Assembly (NCBI RefSeq): GCF_030409215.1
Contig: NZ_JAUFPL010000016.1
Location: forward strand, 210,140-274,139
DNA from: Halomonas ramblicola
Lineage (GTDB): Bacteria > Pseudomonadota > Gammaproteobacteria > Pseudomonadales > Halomonadaceae
Length of the DNA stretch: 64,000 nt
Direction: 5' to 3'
Shown here: positions 17,641 to 26,593 of the stretch, piece by piece
Numbering within the stretch: the stretch's first letter is position 1
How the letters are laid out: each line of letters opens with the position of its first letter
Translations under genes and position numbers: made by a program
The notes under the pieces: generated by a model
The model's database searches: none
Told to the model about the DNA's origin: nothing
What the model saw: only the letters and a program-made list of their open reading frames with translations

Positions 17641-18848
17641 TGGAGACCTGGTGGCGCGCCCTGACCTTCACCCTGGGCTACAACACCAGCGTGGTGACCC
17701 TGGGCGCCATGCTGCTGGCCGCCGGCGCCGGCATGGTCGGCACCTTCGTGCTGCTGCGCAAGCGCGCCCTGGTCAGCGACGCCATCAGCCACTCGACGCT
17801 GCCGGGGCTGGCGCTGGCCTTCATCGTCGTGGGCCTGGTGCAGGGCGATGGGCGCCTGCTGCCCGCGCTGCTGCTGGGAGCCGCCGCCAGCGCCGCCCTC
17901 GGCCTGTGGGCCGTGCAGATGATCAGCGCCCACACGCGGCTCGGCGAGGATGCCGCCATCGGCGCCGTGCTCTCCACCTTCTTCGCCTTCGGCGTGGTAC
18001 TGATCACCGTGATCCAGTCCATGGCGGTGACCGGACAGTCGGGACTGACCAGCTACCTGGTGGGGGCCACCGCCGGCATGCTGATCTCCGAAGCGCAGCT
18101 GATCGCCGCCTGCGCCCTGGGCCTGCTGCTGGCCATGGTGGTGTGGCGGCGTGACCTGCTGCTGCTGTGCTTCGACGCCGACTTCGCCCGTACCCAGGGG
18201 CTCAACACCTGGCGTCTCGATCTGCTGTTGCTGATGCTGCTGATGGCGGTGGTGGTGATCGGCCTCAAGGTCACCGGGCTGATCCTGGTGGTGGCGCTGA
18301 CCATCATCCCCCCGGTGGCCGCGCGTTTCTGGACCGACCAGCCGCTGATGATGGTGGCGTTGGCGGCCCTGCTCGGCGCCCTGGCCGGCTACCTGGGCGT
18401 GACCCTCTCCAGCGTGCGCGAGGGGCTGCCCACCGGGCCGCTGATCGTGCTGGCGGCCTTCCTGCTGTTCCTGGTCTCCTTCCTGTTCTCGCCGCGTCGC
18501 GGTGCCCTGGCCTCGCTGCTCGCCTACCGGCGCCTGCGCCGTCGGGTGCACCTGCGCCAGGGACTGCTGGCCGTGGCCCACGAGGAGCCGATCTTCGACG
18601 GCCTGACCCTCAAGCTGATGCGCCGTCGTGGCTACCTGCGCCGCGATGGCGTGGCCACTCCGCTGGGACTGGCGGCCGCGCGTGATGCCGAGCACGAGGA
18701 GCGGCTCTGGGCGCTGTATCGCGAGCTCCATCCCGACGACGCCCTGCATCGCGAGCATGCCGGCCTGGTGCCCATCGGCCAGGTGCTCTCGGCGGACGCC
18801 ATCATGGCCCTCGAGATGCAGCTCGCACCGACGGAGGGGGCACGATGA
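17640..18848 (+). CDS. Metal ABC transporter permease with C-terminal DtxR/MntR-like region
   Basis: A 402-residue protein. Residues about 1-285 are an ABC-3 family permease with eight or nine membrane segments (VSDAISHSTLPGLALAF is a family hallmark). An extra basic cytosolic tail (about 290-402) contains IFDGLTLKLMRRRGYLRRDG and LYRELHPDDALHREHAG. This resembles a winged-helix plus dimer region of DtxR/MntR regulators, as in TroC-like fused permeases. The start overlaps the ATPase stop. The tail may sense metal or simply regulate the pump; it lacks an obvious complete metal site. Confidence 0.85.
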   Translation: METWWRALTFTLGYNTSVVTLGAMLLAAGAGMVGTFVLLRKRALVSDAISHSTLPGLALAFIVVGLVQGDGRLLPALLLGAAASAALGLWAVQMISAHTRLGEDAAIGAVLSTFFAFGVVLITVIQSMAVTGQSGLTSYLVGATAGMLISEAQLIAACALGLLLAMVVWRRDLLLLCFDADFARTQGLNTWRLDLLLLMLLMAVVVIGLKVTGLILVVALTIIPPVAARFWTDQPLMMVALAALLGALAGYLGVTLSSVREGLPTGPLIVLAAFLLFLVSFLFSPRRGALASLLAYRRLRRRVHLRQGLLAVAHEEPIFDGLTLKLMRRRGYLRRDGVATPLGLAAARDAEHEERLWALYRELHPDDALHREHAGLVPIGQVLSADAIMALEMQLAPTEGAR

Positions 18849-19768
18849 CTGACTTCATGACCTTCAGCCTGGTGCCGCTCACGGTGGCGGTGATCATCTC
18901 CATGACCTGCGCGCTGCTCGGCAACTTCCTGGTGCTGCGCCGCCAGAGCCTGATCGGCGACGCCATCAGCCATGTGGCGCTGCCCGGCATCGTGGTCAGC
19001 TTCCTGCTCACCGGCATGCTCGCCTCCTCGGCGATGATGCTGGGTGCCGGGGCCTCGGCGCTGGTCACGGTGGCGATGATCGAGCTGATTCGCCGCCTGG
19101 GCCGGGTGGAGGGCAGCGCCGCCATGGGCGTGGTGTTCACCAGCCTGTTCGCCGTGGGGGTGCTGCTGCTGGAGTGGCATGGCGCCACCGGCGTGCACCT
19201 CGACGTGGAACACGCCCTCTACGGCAACCTGGAGAGCCTGATCTGGTTCGAAGGCACCGGCCCCGCGGCCTTCTTCGACCCGGTGGCGCTGGCCGACCTG
19301 CCGCCCCAGCTGGGCCGCGCCGCCTGGGTGGGCCTGGCGGTGGTGGTCTTCGTGGTGGTGTTCCGTCGCCACCTGATCCTGGGCAGCTTCGACCCCGACT
19401 TCGCCGCCAGCGTGCGCGCCCGCCCGGCGCTGATCGACCTGCTGCTGGTGACCATGGTGGCGGTGGCGGCCATCGCCGCCTTCGAGGCGGTGGGCTCGAT
19501 CATCGTCATCGCCATGTTCATCTGCCCCGCGGCGGCGGCCCGCCTGATGACCAACCGCCTGGCCGCCCAGGTCGCCTGGAGCCAGCTGTTCGCCCTGGTA
19601 TCGGCGGTGCTGGGCTACCTGCTGGCCGGCCACGGGCCGGGCTGGCTGGGCTTCGACGCCTCGCTCAGCGCCGCCGGGATGATCGCCACCCTGGCCGGCC
19701 TGATCCTGGGGGCGGCCTGCGTGGCCGGACCGCGTCGGCATCGCATCGGCGTCGCCCGGGAGGCCTGA
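18845..19768 (+). CDS. Metal ABC transporter permease (second subunit)
   Basis: A 307-residue ABC-3 family permease with about eight hydrophobic segments and the IGDAISHVALPGIVVSFLL hallmark. The ATG overlaps the stop of the previous permease. Having two distinct permeases matches Tro/Mnt systems, where they form a heterodimer. No regulator-like tail is present here. Confidence 0.9.
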   Translation: MTDFMTFSLVPLTVAVIISMTCALLGNFLVLRRQSLIGDAISHVALPGIVVSFLLTGMLASSAMMLGAGASALVTVAMIELIRRLGRVEGSAAMGVVFTSLFAVGVLLLEWHGATGVHLDVEHALYGNLESLIWFEGTGPAAFFDPVALADLPPQLGRAAWVGLAVVVFVVVFRRHLILGSFDPDFAASVRARPALIDLLLVTMVAVAAIAAFEAVGSIIVIAMFICPAAAARLMTNRLAAQVAWSQLFALVSAVLGYLLAGHGPGWLGFDASLSAAGMIATLAGLILGAACVAGPRRHRIGVAREA

Positions 19769-19778
19769 GCGGGGCTCT

Positions 19779-19795
19779 CCCGGAGCGTCTCCGGG
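19779..19795. terminator. Hairpin between convergent operons
   Basis: CCCGGAG-CGT-CTCCGGG forms a perfect 7-bp stem between the ends of the metal transporter operon and the oxidoreductase gene. It may stop transcription from both sides; no T tract is visible. Confidence 0.45.
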
Positions 19796-19804
19796 CCGGC
19801 ACGC

Positions 19805-20575
19805 CTAGATGCCGGCCCACCAGGAATACCCGCGATCCTCCCAGTAGCCGCCTCGACCGCGGCCGAGGTGGGCGAAGTCCGCCACCAGCTCGAGGCGCAT
19901 CAGGTACTTGGCCATCTTGTAGCCGAGCCGGCGCTCGGCGCGCAGTCGCAGCGGTGCGCCGTTGGCGATGGGCAGCTCGGCGTCGTTCAGGCCGTAGGCC
20001 AGCAGCGTCTGCGGGTGGTAGGCCTCGCGCAGGTCCAGGCTCTCGTAGTAGCGATCCCCGCCACGGTAGCGGTCGGCGCAGTGGAAGACCACGAAGCGTG
20101 CCTCGTCGCGCACGCCCACCCGATCCAGCAGCTCGCCGAGCACCACCCCGGTCCACTGCCCGATGCAGCTCCAGCCCTCGACGCAGTCGTGGCGGGTGAT
20201 CTGGGTGCGCGCGGGCAGCGCCCTGAGCTCGGCCAGCGAGAAGGTCGCGGGGCGCTCGACCAGGCCGCCGACCTCGAGCCGCCAGTCGCGGAAACCGTCG
20301 GCGGCCAGTCGCCGGTAGGTCGGGTCGTCGGGGGCGGTGGTGCCGTTGGGGCGGAAGCTGGGGGCGATCGCCTCGGGAGCGTATTCGCGGGCCAGCGCCT
20401 CGCGGGAGGCCAGCAGGCGCTGGGCCCGGGCGCTCAGGGCGTCGCTGGCATCGAACAGCCGCTGCAGGGCGTCGCCGCGGGACAGCCGGTCGCAGCCGGC
20501 CAGCAGCAGGGTGCCGGTGCCCAGCAGGGCGCGGGCCAGGAAGCGGCGGCGTGCGGGGTCGGTGGAGTCACTCAT
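19805..20575 (-). CDS. Molybdopterin-dependent oxidoreductase (sulfite oxidase / MsrP fold)
   Basis: A 256-residue periplasmic enzyme. It has a twin-arginine leader (ARRRFLARALLGTG) and a lipobox-like LLAGC, so it may be exported folded and lipid-anchored. The molybdenum-pterin domain shows RHDCVEGWSCIGQW, with a Cys suited to ligate Mo, and PLRLRAERRLGYKMAKYL near the end. It overlaps the cytochrome b gene by 8 bp, which is a natural electron partner. The substrate (sulfite, sulfoxide or other) is not visible. Confidence 0.85.
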   Translation of the reverse strand: MSDSTDPARRRFLARALLGTGTLLLAGCDRLSRGDALQRLFDASDALSARAQRLLASREALAREYAPEAIAPSFRPNGTTAPDDPTYRRLAADGFRDWRLEVGGLVERPATFSLAELRALPARTQITRHDCVEGWSCIGQWTGVVLGELLDRVGVRDEARFVVFHCADRYRGGDRYYESLDLREAYHPQTLLAYGLNDAELPIANGAPLRLRAERRLGYKMAKYLMRLELVADFAHLGRGRGGYWEDRGYSWWAGI

Positions 20576-21431
20576 CTCGGGGATCCTCCTCGGGGGGCAG
20601 CGCGTAGCGTCCGGTGATCATCGCGCGCAGGTTGTTGGTGACGCCGGAGACCAGCACCAGGATGACGTGGATGACGAAGAAGCCGACCAGCGCCAGGGCG
20701 CACAGGAAGTGGACGCTGCGCGCGCTCTGGCGGCCGCCGAACAGGTCCAGCAGCCAGGGCCAGGCGGCGTCCAGGGTCGGTGACATGGTCAGGCCGCTGA
20801 GCACGGCCAGCGGGGCGATCACGAAGAGCACCAGCAGGTAGGCGAGCTTCTGTGGCAGGTTGTAGTGGCGTGCCGCCTCGCCCCGCGGGAAGCGCAGCCG
20901 CAGGTGGTCGATCAAGGTGTGGCCCAGTCGGCGCCATTCGTGGCGGCGCGGCAGCAGGCGCCGGCGCAGCCCGCCGCCGAGGACCAGGTAGGTCAGGTAG
21001 GCGAGCAGGCCGGGGGCGAACACCCAACCGGCCAGGAAGTGCCAGTCTCGCCCCCGGGCCAGCGAGCGCGGGCCGGGCAGGGTGGCCCAGGCCGGGAAGG
21101 CGCGGCGCTGACGCGCCTCGCGGGGGCCGGAGAGGCCCAGCACCCCGGTGGTGTCGAGGCGCAGGGCGCCGATCCGGGTGATGCCGCGCCATTCGCCGTC
21201 GGCGTCGCGCTCGGCACGGATCGACAGCGCCGGGGCGTCGAACGTCGAGTCCTGGCCCCAGTAGAGGGCCGGATGGGCGTTGAAGATCTGCAGGCCGCTC
21301 ATCAGCAGCACGGCCAGGCAGAGGGCGTTGACCCAGTGCCAGAGGCGGGTGATGCCGCTGTGGCGGTGGACGAGCGTCGGTGGGGCGCGGCGGCGGCGGG
21401 CCGCGCCGAAGGCCAGGGTCGGGTAGCGCAT
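20568..21431 (-). CDS. Cytochrome b561-type membrane subunit
   Basis: A 287-residue di-haem cytochrome b of the formate dehydrogenase / thiosulfate reductase gamma type. About four membrane segments hold conserved His: HRHSGITRLWHWVNA near the start, DWHFLAGWVF, and HFLCALALVGFFVIHV near the end. A long periplasmic loop lies between segments 1 and 2. GGGAGG supports the start at 21431. It should pass electrons between the quinone pool and the molybdopterin enzyme encoded just downstream. Confidence 0.85.
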   Translation of the reverse strand: MRYPTLAFGAARRRRAPPTLVHRHSGITRLWHWVNALCLAVLLMSGLQIFNAHPALYWGQDSTFDAPALSIRAERDADGEWRGITRIGALRLDTTGVLGLSGPREARQRRAFPAWATLPGPRSLARGRDWHFLAGWVFAPGLLAYLTYLVLGGGLRRRLLPRRHEWRRLGHTLIDHLRLRFPRGEAARHYNLPQKLAYLLVLFVIAPLAVLSGLTMSPTLDAAWPWLLDLFGGRQSARSVHFLCALALVGFFVIHVILVLVSGVTNNLRAMITGRYALPPEEDPRDE

Positions 21432-21499
21432 GGGGTACCTCCCGCTGAGCACCGGCCGGTGACCGCCCGCGAGCGGCACCGGCCGGCGGGGACCGAGCC

Positions 21500-21841
21500 T
21501 CACATGGCGTCGTCGTCGGCCATCATGTCATCGTCCTCCTCTATCATGGCGTCGTCCTCGTCCATGGCCTCCTCGTCCATCATGGCGTCTTCTTCCTCCA
21601 TGGCGTCGCCCATCGCCTCGCCGGCCATGGCATCGTCTTCCATGCCCTCGGCCGTGGTGCCTTCGTCCGCCATGGCGTCGCCCATCGCCTCGCCGGCCAT
21701 GGCATCGTCTTCCATGCCCTCGGCCGTGGTGCCTTCGTCCGCCATGGGGTCGCTGGCCAGGGCGGTCCCCGGCAGCAGCAGGGCGCCGGCGAGCAGGGCG
21801 GTGAAGAGGGCGGTTCGGGGGGAGTGCAGCAGGGTGATCAT
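21500..21841 (-). CDS. Secreted acidic, Met-rich low-complexity repeat protein
   Basis: A 113-residue protein. A signal peptide (about residues 1-29, cut near ALAS-DP) is followed by a tail made almost only of Asp, Glu, Met, Ala and Gly. It includes two identical 24-residue repeats (pattern MADEGTTAEGMEDDAMAGEA and onward), then DDAM/EEDDD runs. Such Met/Asp/Glu density suits binding of copper or other metals, or methionine oxidation. It is the first gene of the oxidoreductase/cytochrome operon. No named family is recognised. Confidence 0.7.
   Translation of the reverse strand: MITLLHSPRTALFTALLAGALLLPGTALASDPMADEGTTAEGMEDDAMAGEAMGDAMADEGTTAEGMEDDAMAGEAMGDAMEEEDAMMDEEAMDEDDAMIEEDDDMMADDDAM
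21599..21746. repeat. Tandem 72-bp DNA repeat inside the acidic protein gene
   Basis: Two head-to-tail 72-bp copies are nearly perfect (the block beginning CATGGCGTCGCC recurs 72 bp later). As 72 is a multiple of three, copy-number change would lengthen or shorten the protein in frame by 24 residues. Confidence 0.85.
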
Positions 21842-21929
21842 CGTCTCGTCTCCTTGCGTGGCTTCTCGTGGGGTCGGGCCGTCGGTCGACGGCAAGGACC
21901 ACGCTAGCCGGGCGCCGCGGGCGCTTTCC

Positions 21930-21976
21930 TCACGAAAGCGTCACGGCCGACGATCCCTTTCGTGATGGTTTCGTGA
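21930..21976. promoter_or_regulatory. OmpR-type tandem sites between the divergent operons
   Basis: TTTCGTGA occurs at 21958-21965 and 21969-21976, 11 bp apart start to start, that is one helical turn on the same face. An inverted copy TCACGAAA lies at 21930-21937. Such direct repeats are typical for OmpR/PhoB-type response regulators. The regulator gene starts at 22033 and the redox operon at 21841, so the sites could control both. Confidence 0.7.
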
Positions 21977-22032
21977 TACACCGCCGGTGGGTTCGGCCCT
22001 AGAGTAGGGGCAGAGGAGGGCGAGAAACCGAG

Positions 22033-22758
22033 ATGTCCAACCGGATCCTGTGTGTCGAAGACAATCCCGAGATCGGCGGGCTGCTCACCGAGGCCCTGGC
22101 CGGGGCGGGCCATGCCTGCGACTGGGTGCGCGACGGCGAGGCGGCGCTGGCGTTGCTGACGGCCGGGGCCGAGCGGCCGCGTTACGACCTGGTGATGCTC
22201 GACCTGATGCTGCCCGGGGTCGATGGCCTGGAGGTGTGCCGCCGGCTGCGCGAGCGCGACGACCCGACGCCGGTGCTGATGGTCACCGCCAAGGCGGCGA
22301 TCCGCGACGTGGTGGTGGGGCTGGAGCTCGGCGCCGACGACTACGTGACCAAGCCATTCGCCATGCCCATCCTGCTGGCCCGGGTCCAGGCCCTGCTGCG
22401 TCGCGGCGGGCGGCGCCCGGCCGGCGACGACGGCATCACCGAGGCCGCGCCCCTGGCCTTCGGCCCCCTGGTGGTCGACATCGACCGCCACCGCGTCACC
22501 CTGGAGGGGCGCCCGGTCCGGCTCACCGGCAAGGAGTTCGCCCTGCTCGCGCTCTTCGCCCGCCATCCCGGCCACGGCTTCACCCGCGGCGAGCTGCTCG
22601 ATCGCGTCTGGGGCGAGGAGTTCGACGGCTACGACCACACCGTGAACACCCACATCAACCGCCTGCGCAACAAGATCGAGGCCGACCCGGCGCGGCCGCG
22701 CTTCATCCAGACGCTGTGGGGCGTGGGCTATCGCTTCGTCGGTGACGAGGGCCCATGA
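22033..22758 (+). CDS. OmpR-family response regulator
   Basis: A 241-residue regulator. The receiver domain (about 1-120) has the acidic pocket VEDN and the phospho-acceptor Asp57 in LVMLDLMLPG, with conserved KPF. The C-terminal winged helix (about 140-238) ends in TLWGVGYRF. It overlaps the downstream sensor kinase gene by 4 bp (ATGA). Being divergent from the oxidoreductase operon, with tandem direct repeats between, it probably controls that operon. Confidence 0.92.
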   Translation: MSNRILCVEDNPEIGGLLTEALAGAGHACDWVRDGEAALALLTAGAERPRYDLVMLDLMLPGVDGLEVCRRLRERDDPTPVLMVTAKAAIRDVVVGLELGADDYVTKPFAMPILLARVQALLRRGGRRPAGDDGITEAAPLAFGPLVVDIDRHRVTLEGRPVRLTGKEFALLALFARHPGHGFTRGELLDRVWGEEFDGYDHTVNTHINRLRNKIEADPARPRFIQTLWGVGYRFVGDEGP

Positions 22759-24239
22759 GGGGGCTGCTTCGCCGACTCGGCCGCCTGGGGCGCAGCCTCT
22801 ATGCGCGTATCGCCCTGGTCTACCTCACCGGCCTGTTGCTGCTGTCGGTGGCCACCGCCTGGATCGCCATCAGCCAGTTCAACCAGCTCGCCCAGGAGCT
22901 GCAGCAGCGCCAGGAGATCGGGCTCGCCGGGAATCTCGCCCGGGTCATGGCGCCGGCCCTGCATCGCGGCGCCGACAGTCCGGCCGCCCGCGACAGGGCC
23001 CGACACATCCTGTCGATCAATCCCTCGCTGTCGCTCTACGTGCTGGACGAGCGGGGCCGGGTGATCGCCGACTACGCCGAGCCCGCCTGCACGACGGGGC
23101 GGCGGGTGGACACCGCGGCCCTGGAGACCCTGATGGACGAGGCGCCGATGCTGCCGGTGATGGCCGTGGCGCCCTGCGCCGAGGCCCCGGGCATCTTCTC
23201 CGTGGCGCGCATCCGCCACAGCGAGCAGGGGCAGCCCGGCTACCTCTACGTCGACCTGGACAACGCCGGCCAGGCCTCGATGTTCGCCATGCTGCGCACC
23301 AGTTCCATCACCCGCACCCTGGTGGTCGCCGGCCTGCTGGCGCTGCTGGTGGCCGGGGTGCTCGGGCTGGTGTGGTTCGCGCTGCTGACGCGGCGCTTCT
23401 CGCACCTGACCGGGGCCGTGCAGCGCTTCGCCGGCGGCGACTACGGGCAGCGCATCGCCGCCCCGGGGGACGACGAACTGGGGCGCCTGGCCCGGGCCTT
23501 CAACGACATGGCGGGGACCCTGGAGGCGCAGCTCCAGGCCCTGCAGGAGACCGATCGCCAGCGCCGCGCGCTGATCGCCAACCTCTCCCACGACTTCCGC
23601 ACCCCCCTGACCTCGCTGCGCGGCCACGCCGAGCGGCTGCAGGCCCGGGACGCACCGCCGGACGCGCGCACCCTGACGGCGATCCTCGGCAACGTCGAGC
23701 GGCTGACGCGCCTCGCCGAGCAACTCTCGACCCTGGCGCGGCTGGACGCCGACGACCGCCCCCTGCAACGCGAGCCCTTCTCGCTGTGCGAGCTGGCCCA
23801 TGACATCGTCGGCAAGTTCCAGCCCCAGGCGCAGCAGGCCGGGGTGCACCTGGAGGTGGCCTGCGACCCGGCGCTGCCGCCGGTCGATGCGGACCTGGGG
23901 CTGATCGACCGGGTACTCTCCAACCTGCTCGACAACGCCCTGCACGCCACCTCGGCCGGGGGCCGGGTGCGGGTCGCGGTCGAGGCCCGGCCGGCGACGC
24001 TGCGCCTGACGGTCGACGATGACGGGGTCGGCATCGACGCCGAGGACCTGCCGATGGTCACCCAGCGCTTCTATCGCACCCGCGCCGGCCGGGAGCGTGG
24101 CGAGGGCTCGGGGCTGGGGCTGGCGATCGTGCGCGAGATCTGCGAGCGCCATGCCGCGCCCCTGGACATCGACAGCCGGCCGGGCGAGGGCACCCGGGTC
24201 AGCGTCGCGCTGCCCCGCGCCCGCACGATACCGCGGTGA
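22755..24239 (+). CDS. Membrane sensor histidine kinase
   Basis: A 494-residue kinase: membrane segment about 17-40, periplasmic sensor about 41-185, second membrane segment about 186-210, HAMP (211-265), H-box SHDFRTPLTSLRG (His279), then N box NLLDNALHA, G1 DDDGVGI and G2 GEGSGLGLAI. The sensor has two cysteines (about 112 and 141), which could form a disulfide. With a redox operon as likely target, envelope redox sensing is an attractive idea, not proof. Confidence 0.92.
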   Translation: MRGLLRRLGRLGRSLYARIALVYLTGLLLLSVATAWIAISQFNQLAQELQQRQEIGLAGNLARVMAPALHRGADSPAARDRARHILSINPSLSLYVLDERGRVIADYAEPACTTGRRVDTAALETLMDEAPMLPVMAVAPCAEAPGIFSVARIRHSEQGQPGYLYVDLDNAGQASMFAMLRTSSITRTLVVAGLLALLVAGVLGLVWFALLTRRFSHLTGAVQRFAGGDYGQRIAAPGDDELGRLARAFNDMAGTLEAQLQALQETDRQRRALIANLSHDFRTPLTSLRGHAERLQARDAPPDARTLTAILGNVERLTRLAEQLSTLARLDADDRPLQREPFSLCELAHDIVGKFQPQAQQAGVHLEVACDPALPPVDADLGLIDRVLSNLLDNALHATSAGGRVRVAVEARPATLRLTVDDDGVGIDAEDLPMVTQRFYRTRAGRERGEGSGLGLAIVREICERHAAPLDIDSRPGEGTRVSVALPRARTIPR

Positions 24240-24378
24240 GAGGAGATGAGGGACTTATCGCGGCCGACTCCTGGCGTGGCCGAGCCGGGCGATGTCGTTG
24301 CTGGTTCCCGGCTCCTTCGTCCTATAGACTGACCTGTGCCGCAAAAGAAAACAGAACATAACGGATTGTTTACATCGA

Positions 24379-24810
24379 ATGGAAGCAAAGCGATTCTTCG
24401 GTCTCGCGTTGGTCATCCTCGCGATCCTCATCGCCGCTGGTCTCGGTTTCGTGGGCCGTGACCAGCAGACCCGCGCGTTCACCATCGATTTCCAGCAGGG
24501 TCGTACTCTCGCGGACGAGAGTGACGTCGTCATCGCTCGTATCGCCACCCTCATGAGTCGCCAGCCACGCTACGCGGCGCTGGTCGTCGGCCACTCGGGC
24601 ACGCGTGGCGACAGCAGCGCCAACCTGGAGCTCAGCCGCGAGCGTGCCGAGATCGTCGGCCGTCAATTGAGCGACGAAGGCATCGACGGCGACCGTATCG
24701 AGATCCATGCGGTCGGCGGAGGCGAGCCCCTGACACGGCGGGATGATGAAGACGAGCGCAGTTACCAGCAGCGTCTCGCCCGTGTCGAGATCGAATTGGC
24801 CTACCGATGA
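24379..24810 (+). CDS. Membrane-anchored OmpA C-terminal-domain protein
   Basis: A 143-residue protein: one N-terminal membrane segment (about 7-27) then an OmpA-like peptidoglycan-binding domain (about 32-143). NLELSRERAEIVGRQL, with its conserved Leu/Arg, and a C-terminal RRVEIELAYR-like end (RLARVEIELAYR) are visible. There is no clear ribosome site before the ATG. It is first in a co-directional six-gene set ending at 31142. Its stop lies just before the start of the next gene. Confidence 0.75.
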   Translation: MEAKRFFGLALVILAILIAAGLGFVGRDQQTRAFTIDFQQGRTLADESDVVIARIATLMSRQPRYAALVVGHSGTRGDSSANLELSRERAEIVGRQLSDEGIDGDRIEIHAVGGGEPLTRRDDEDERSYQQRLARVEIELAYR

Positions 24811-24818
24811 GGGATCCC

Positions 24819-26540
24819 ATGGCATTGCGCAAGGCAACCGGACTCGTGTGGTTGGCGGCCGCATTGACGACCACGACCGCGTTCGCCGACATGCCGTCCC
24901 TGGACGACGCCGTGGAGGCACCGACCCGGGCGTGCCGGCCCAGTGACACGCTGCAGGTGCCCCTGGGTCGTTCCGGCGTGGACCTGGTGCCGTTGTTTGC
25001 CAACGGCTACGCCCTGGAGACGGCGGACAACAGCCACTTCGACCGGGAAGGCCTGGAGGTGGAACTGGTCGCCGGGCAGGACCTGCCCGGCCGGGTCGAG
25101 GCGTTCCTGCGCTGTGACGCTCCGATCCTGCGCGCGACCCAGGGGCAGTTGCAGCTGGTGGCCGAACTCACCGCGAATGACCCGGGCATCGAGATGGTGG
25201 CGATCTACCAGCACGGCTGGTCGTCCGGGGCGGATCACCTGGTCGCGCGGGAGGGGCTGCAGAGCCCCCGGGACTTCGCCGGCAAACGCCTGGCGATCGG
25301 GGCGTTCAGTCCCCAGCTGGACCTTCTCGCGCACCTCGAGGATGCCGGACGGAATCAGAGCCGCCGGGACGACACCGACGATTGGGAATCGATGGAGCTG
25401 GTACTCACGGAGCATGCCCACGGCCTGTATGACGAGTCCCCCGGCGAGCGGTTCTTCGACGATGACAGCATCGATGCGGCGCTGATGGAGTGGGATGACG
25501 CCTCCGTGCTCACCAGCGGCGGGGATCGCGGGACCGGGGCGGAGGGCTCCGTCGCCGGGGCGCATATCCCGCTGTCCACGCGCTCCGCGAGTCGGGTCGT
25601 GTCGCATGTCTATGCGGTCCGCCGGGATTACCTCGAGGCCAATCGGGACCAGGTCGAGCGCTTCATCGCGGCGCTGTTCCGCGCCGAGGAGGTCGTCCGC
25701 GAGCGGGTGGCGACCGCCGTCGTCGACTGGGAGGCGGTGGCGGAGCACCTGCTGGGTGACGCCGGGGAGGCGGATCGCGCCGAGGCCCGCTGGTCCAATG
25801 TGGAGACCGTCGGTCTGCAGGGCAATGTCGACTGGGCGAATCCGGACCACCCTCGCAGCTTCGCCAACGTCAACCGGGAGCTGGGCCAGGGGCTGCAGGC
25901 CCTGGGGCTCATCCGCCAGCCCCGGTCGCTGACGGTGGCGACCCTGGATTACGGCAGCATCGCCGATGGCATCTTCGACCAGCGGCGCGTGGACCTGCCC
26001 GACTTCGACAGGGACGAGGCGGCGCGCGCCATCGACCAGAGCCGGGCCGCCGGCGATCTCGAAGAGCGCACCGTGACACGCTTCGCCATCACCTTCGAGC
26101 CCAACCAGACGGACTTCCCCGCCGAGCAGTATGCCGATGACTTCGACGAGGTGATCACCGCCGCCACCCGATACGGCGGTGCGGTATTCACCGTCGAAGG
26201 CCATGCCGACCCGCTGAAGTACCTGCAGCGCCGCTCCGACGGGGCCGGCTCGGAGGAACTGCGTTCCATCCGGCAGTCGGCGGATAACCTGAGCCTGGCG
26301 CGGGCGCGCGAGGTGCGCGAGAGCCTGGTGGCCTATGCCGGCGGGGAGGGCGTCGCCCTGGATGAGAGCCAGTTCGTGACCGAAGGCAGGGGACTGCACG
26401 AGCCGGCCACGGGCCTGTGCAGCGGCGAACCCTGCCCGCCGCAGACCGAGGCCGAATGGCGGTCCAACATGCGGGTCGTGGTTCGCGCCGTCCGCATGGA
26501 AGCCGAAAGCAGTGCCTTCAGCCCGCCCGATGAGTGGTAG
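24819..26540 (+). CDS. Periplasmic binding protein - OmpA fusion (copy 1)
   Basis: A 573-residue exported protein (signal peptide about 1-23, cut near TAFA-DMP). The first about 380 residues look like a two-lobed NitT/TauT/phosphate-type solute-binding protein (RSGVDLVPLFANGY, AIYQHGWSSGADHL, TRSASRVVSHVYAVRRDYL). The last about 160 form an OmpA-like peptidoglycan-binding domain (FAITFEPNQTDFP, VEGHADPLKYL, then LARAREVRESL), with an insertion and a Cys pair (GLCSGEPC). It should tether a ligand sensor to the cell wall. A clear paralogue lies at 28793. ATG 24807 is an alternative start; the GAGGGA site favours 24819. Confidence 0.75.
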   Translation: MALRKATGLVWLAAALTTTTAFADMPSLDDAVEAPTRACRPSDTLQVPLGRSGVDLVPLFANGYALETADNSHFDREGLEVELVAGQDLPGRVEAFLRCDAPILRATQGQLQLVAELTANDPGIEMVAIYQHGWSSGADHLVAREGLQSPRDFAGKRLAIGAFSPQLDLLAHLEDAGRNQSRRDDTDDWESMELVLTEHAHGLYDESPGERFFDDDSIDAALMEWDDASVLTSGGDRGTGAEGSVAGAHIPLSTRSASRVVSHVYAVRRDYLEANRDQVERFIAALFRAEEVVRERVATAVVDWEAVAEHLLGDAGEADRAEARWSNVETVGLQGNVDWANPDHPRSFANVNRELGQGLQALGLIRQPRSLTVATLDYGSIADGIFDQRRVDLPDFDRDEAARAIDQSRAAGDLEERTVTRFAITFEPNQTDFPAEQYADDFDEVITAATRYGGAVFTVEGHADPLKYLQRRSDGAGSEELRSIRQSADNLSLARAREVRESLVAYAGGEGVALDESQFVTEGRGLHEPATGLCSGEPCPPQTEAEWRSNMRVVVRAVRMEAESSAFSPPDEW

Positions 26541-26593
26541 CGGCGGAGCTCGCCACGTCGACCCAATCGCATGGAAGAGCAGAGGAAAGCACC

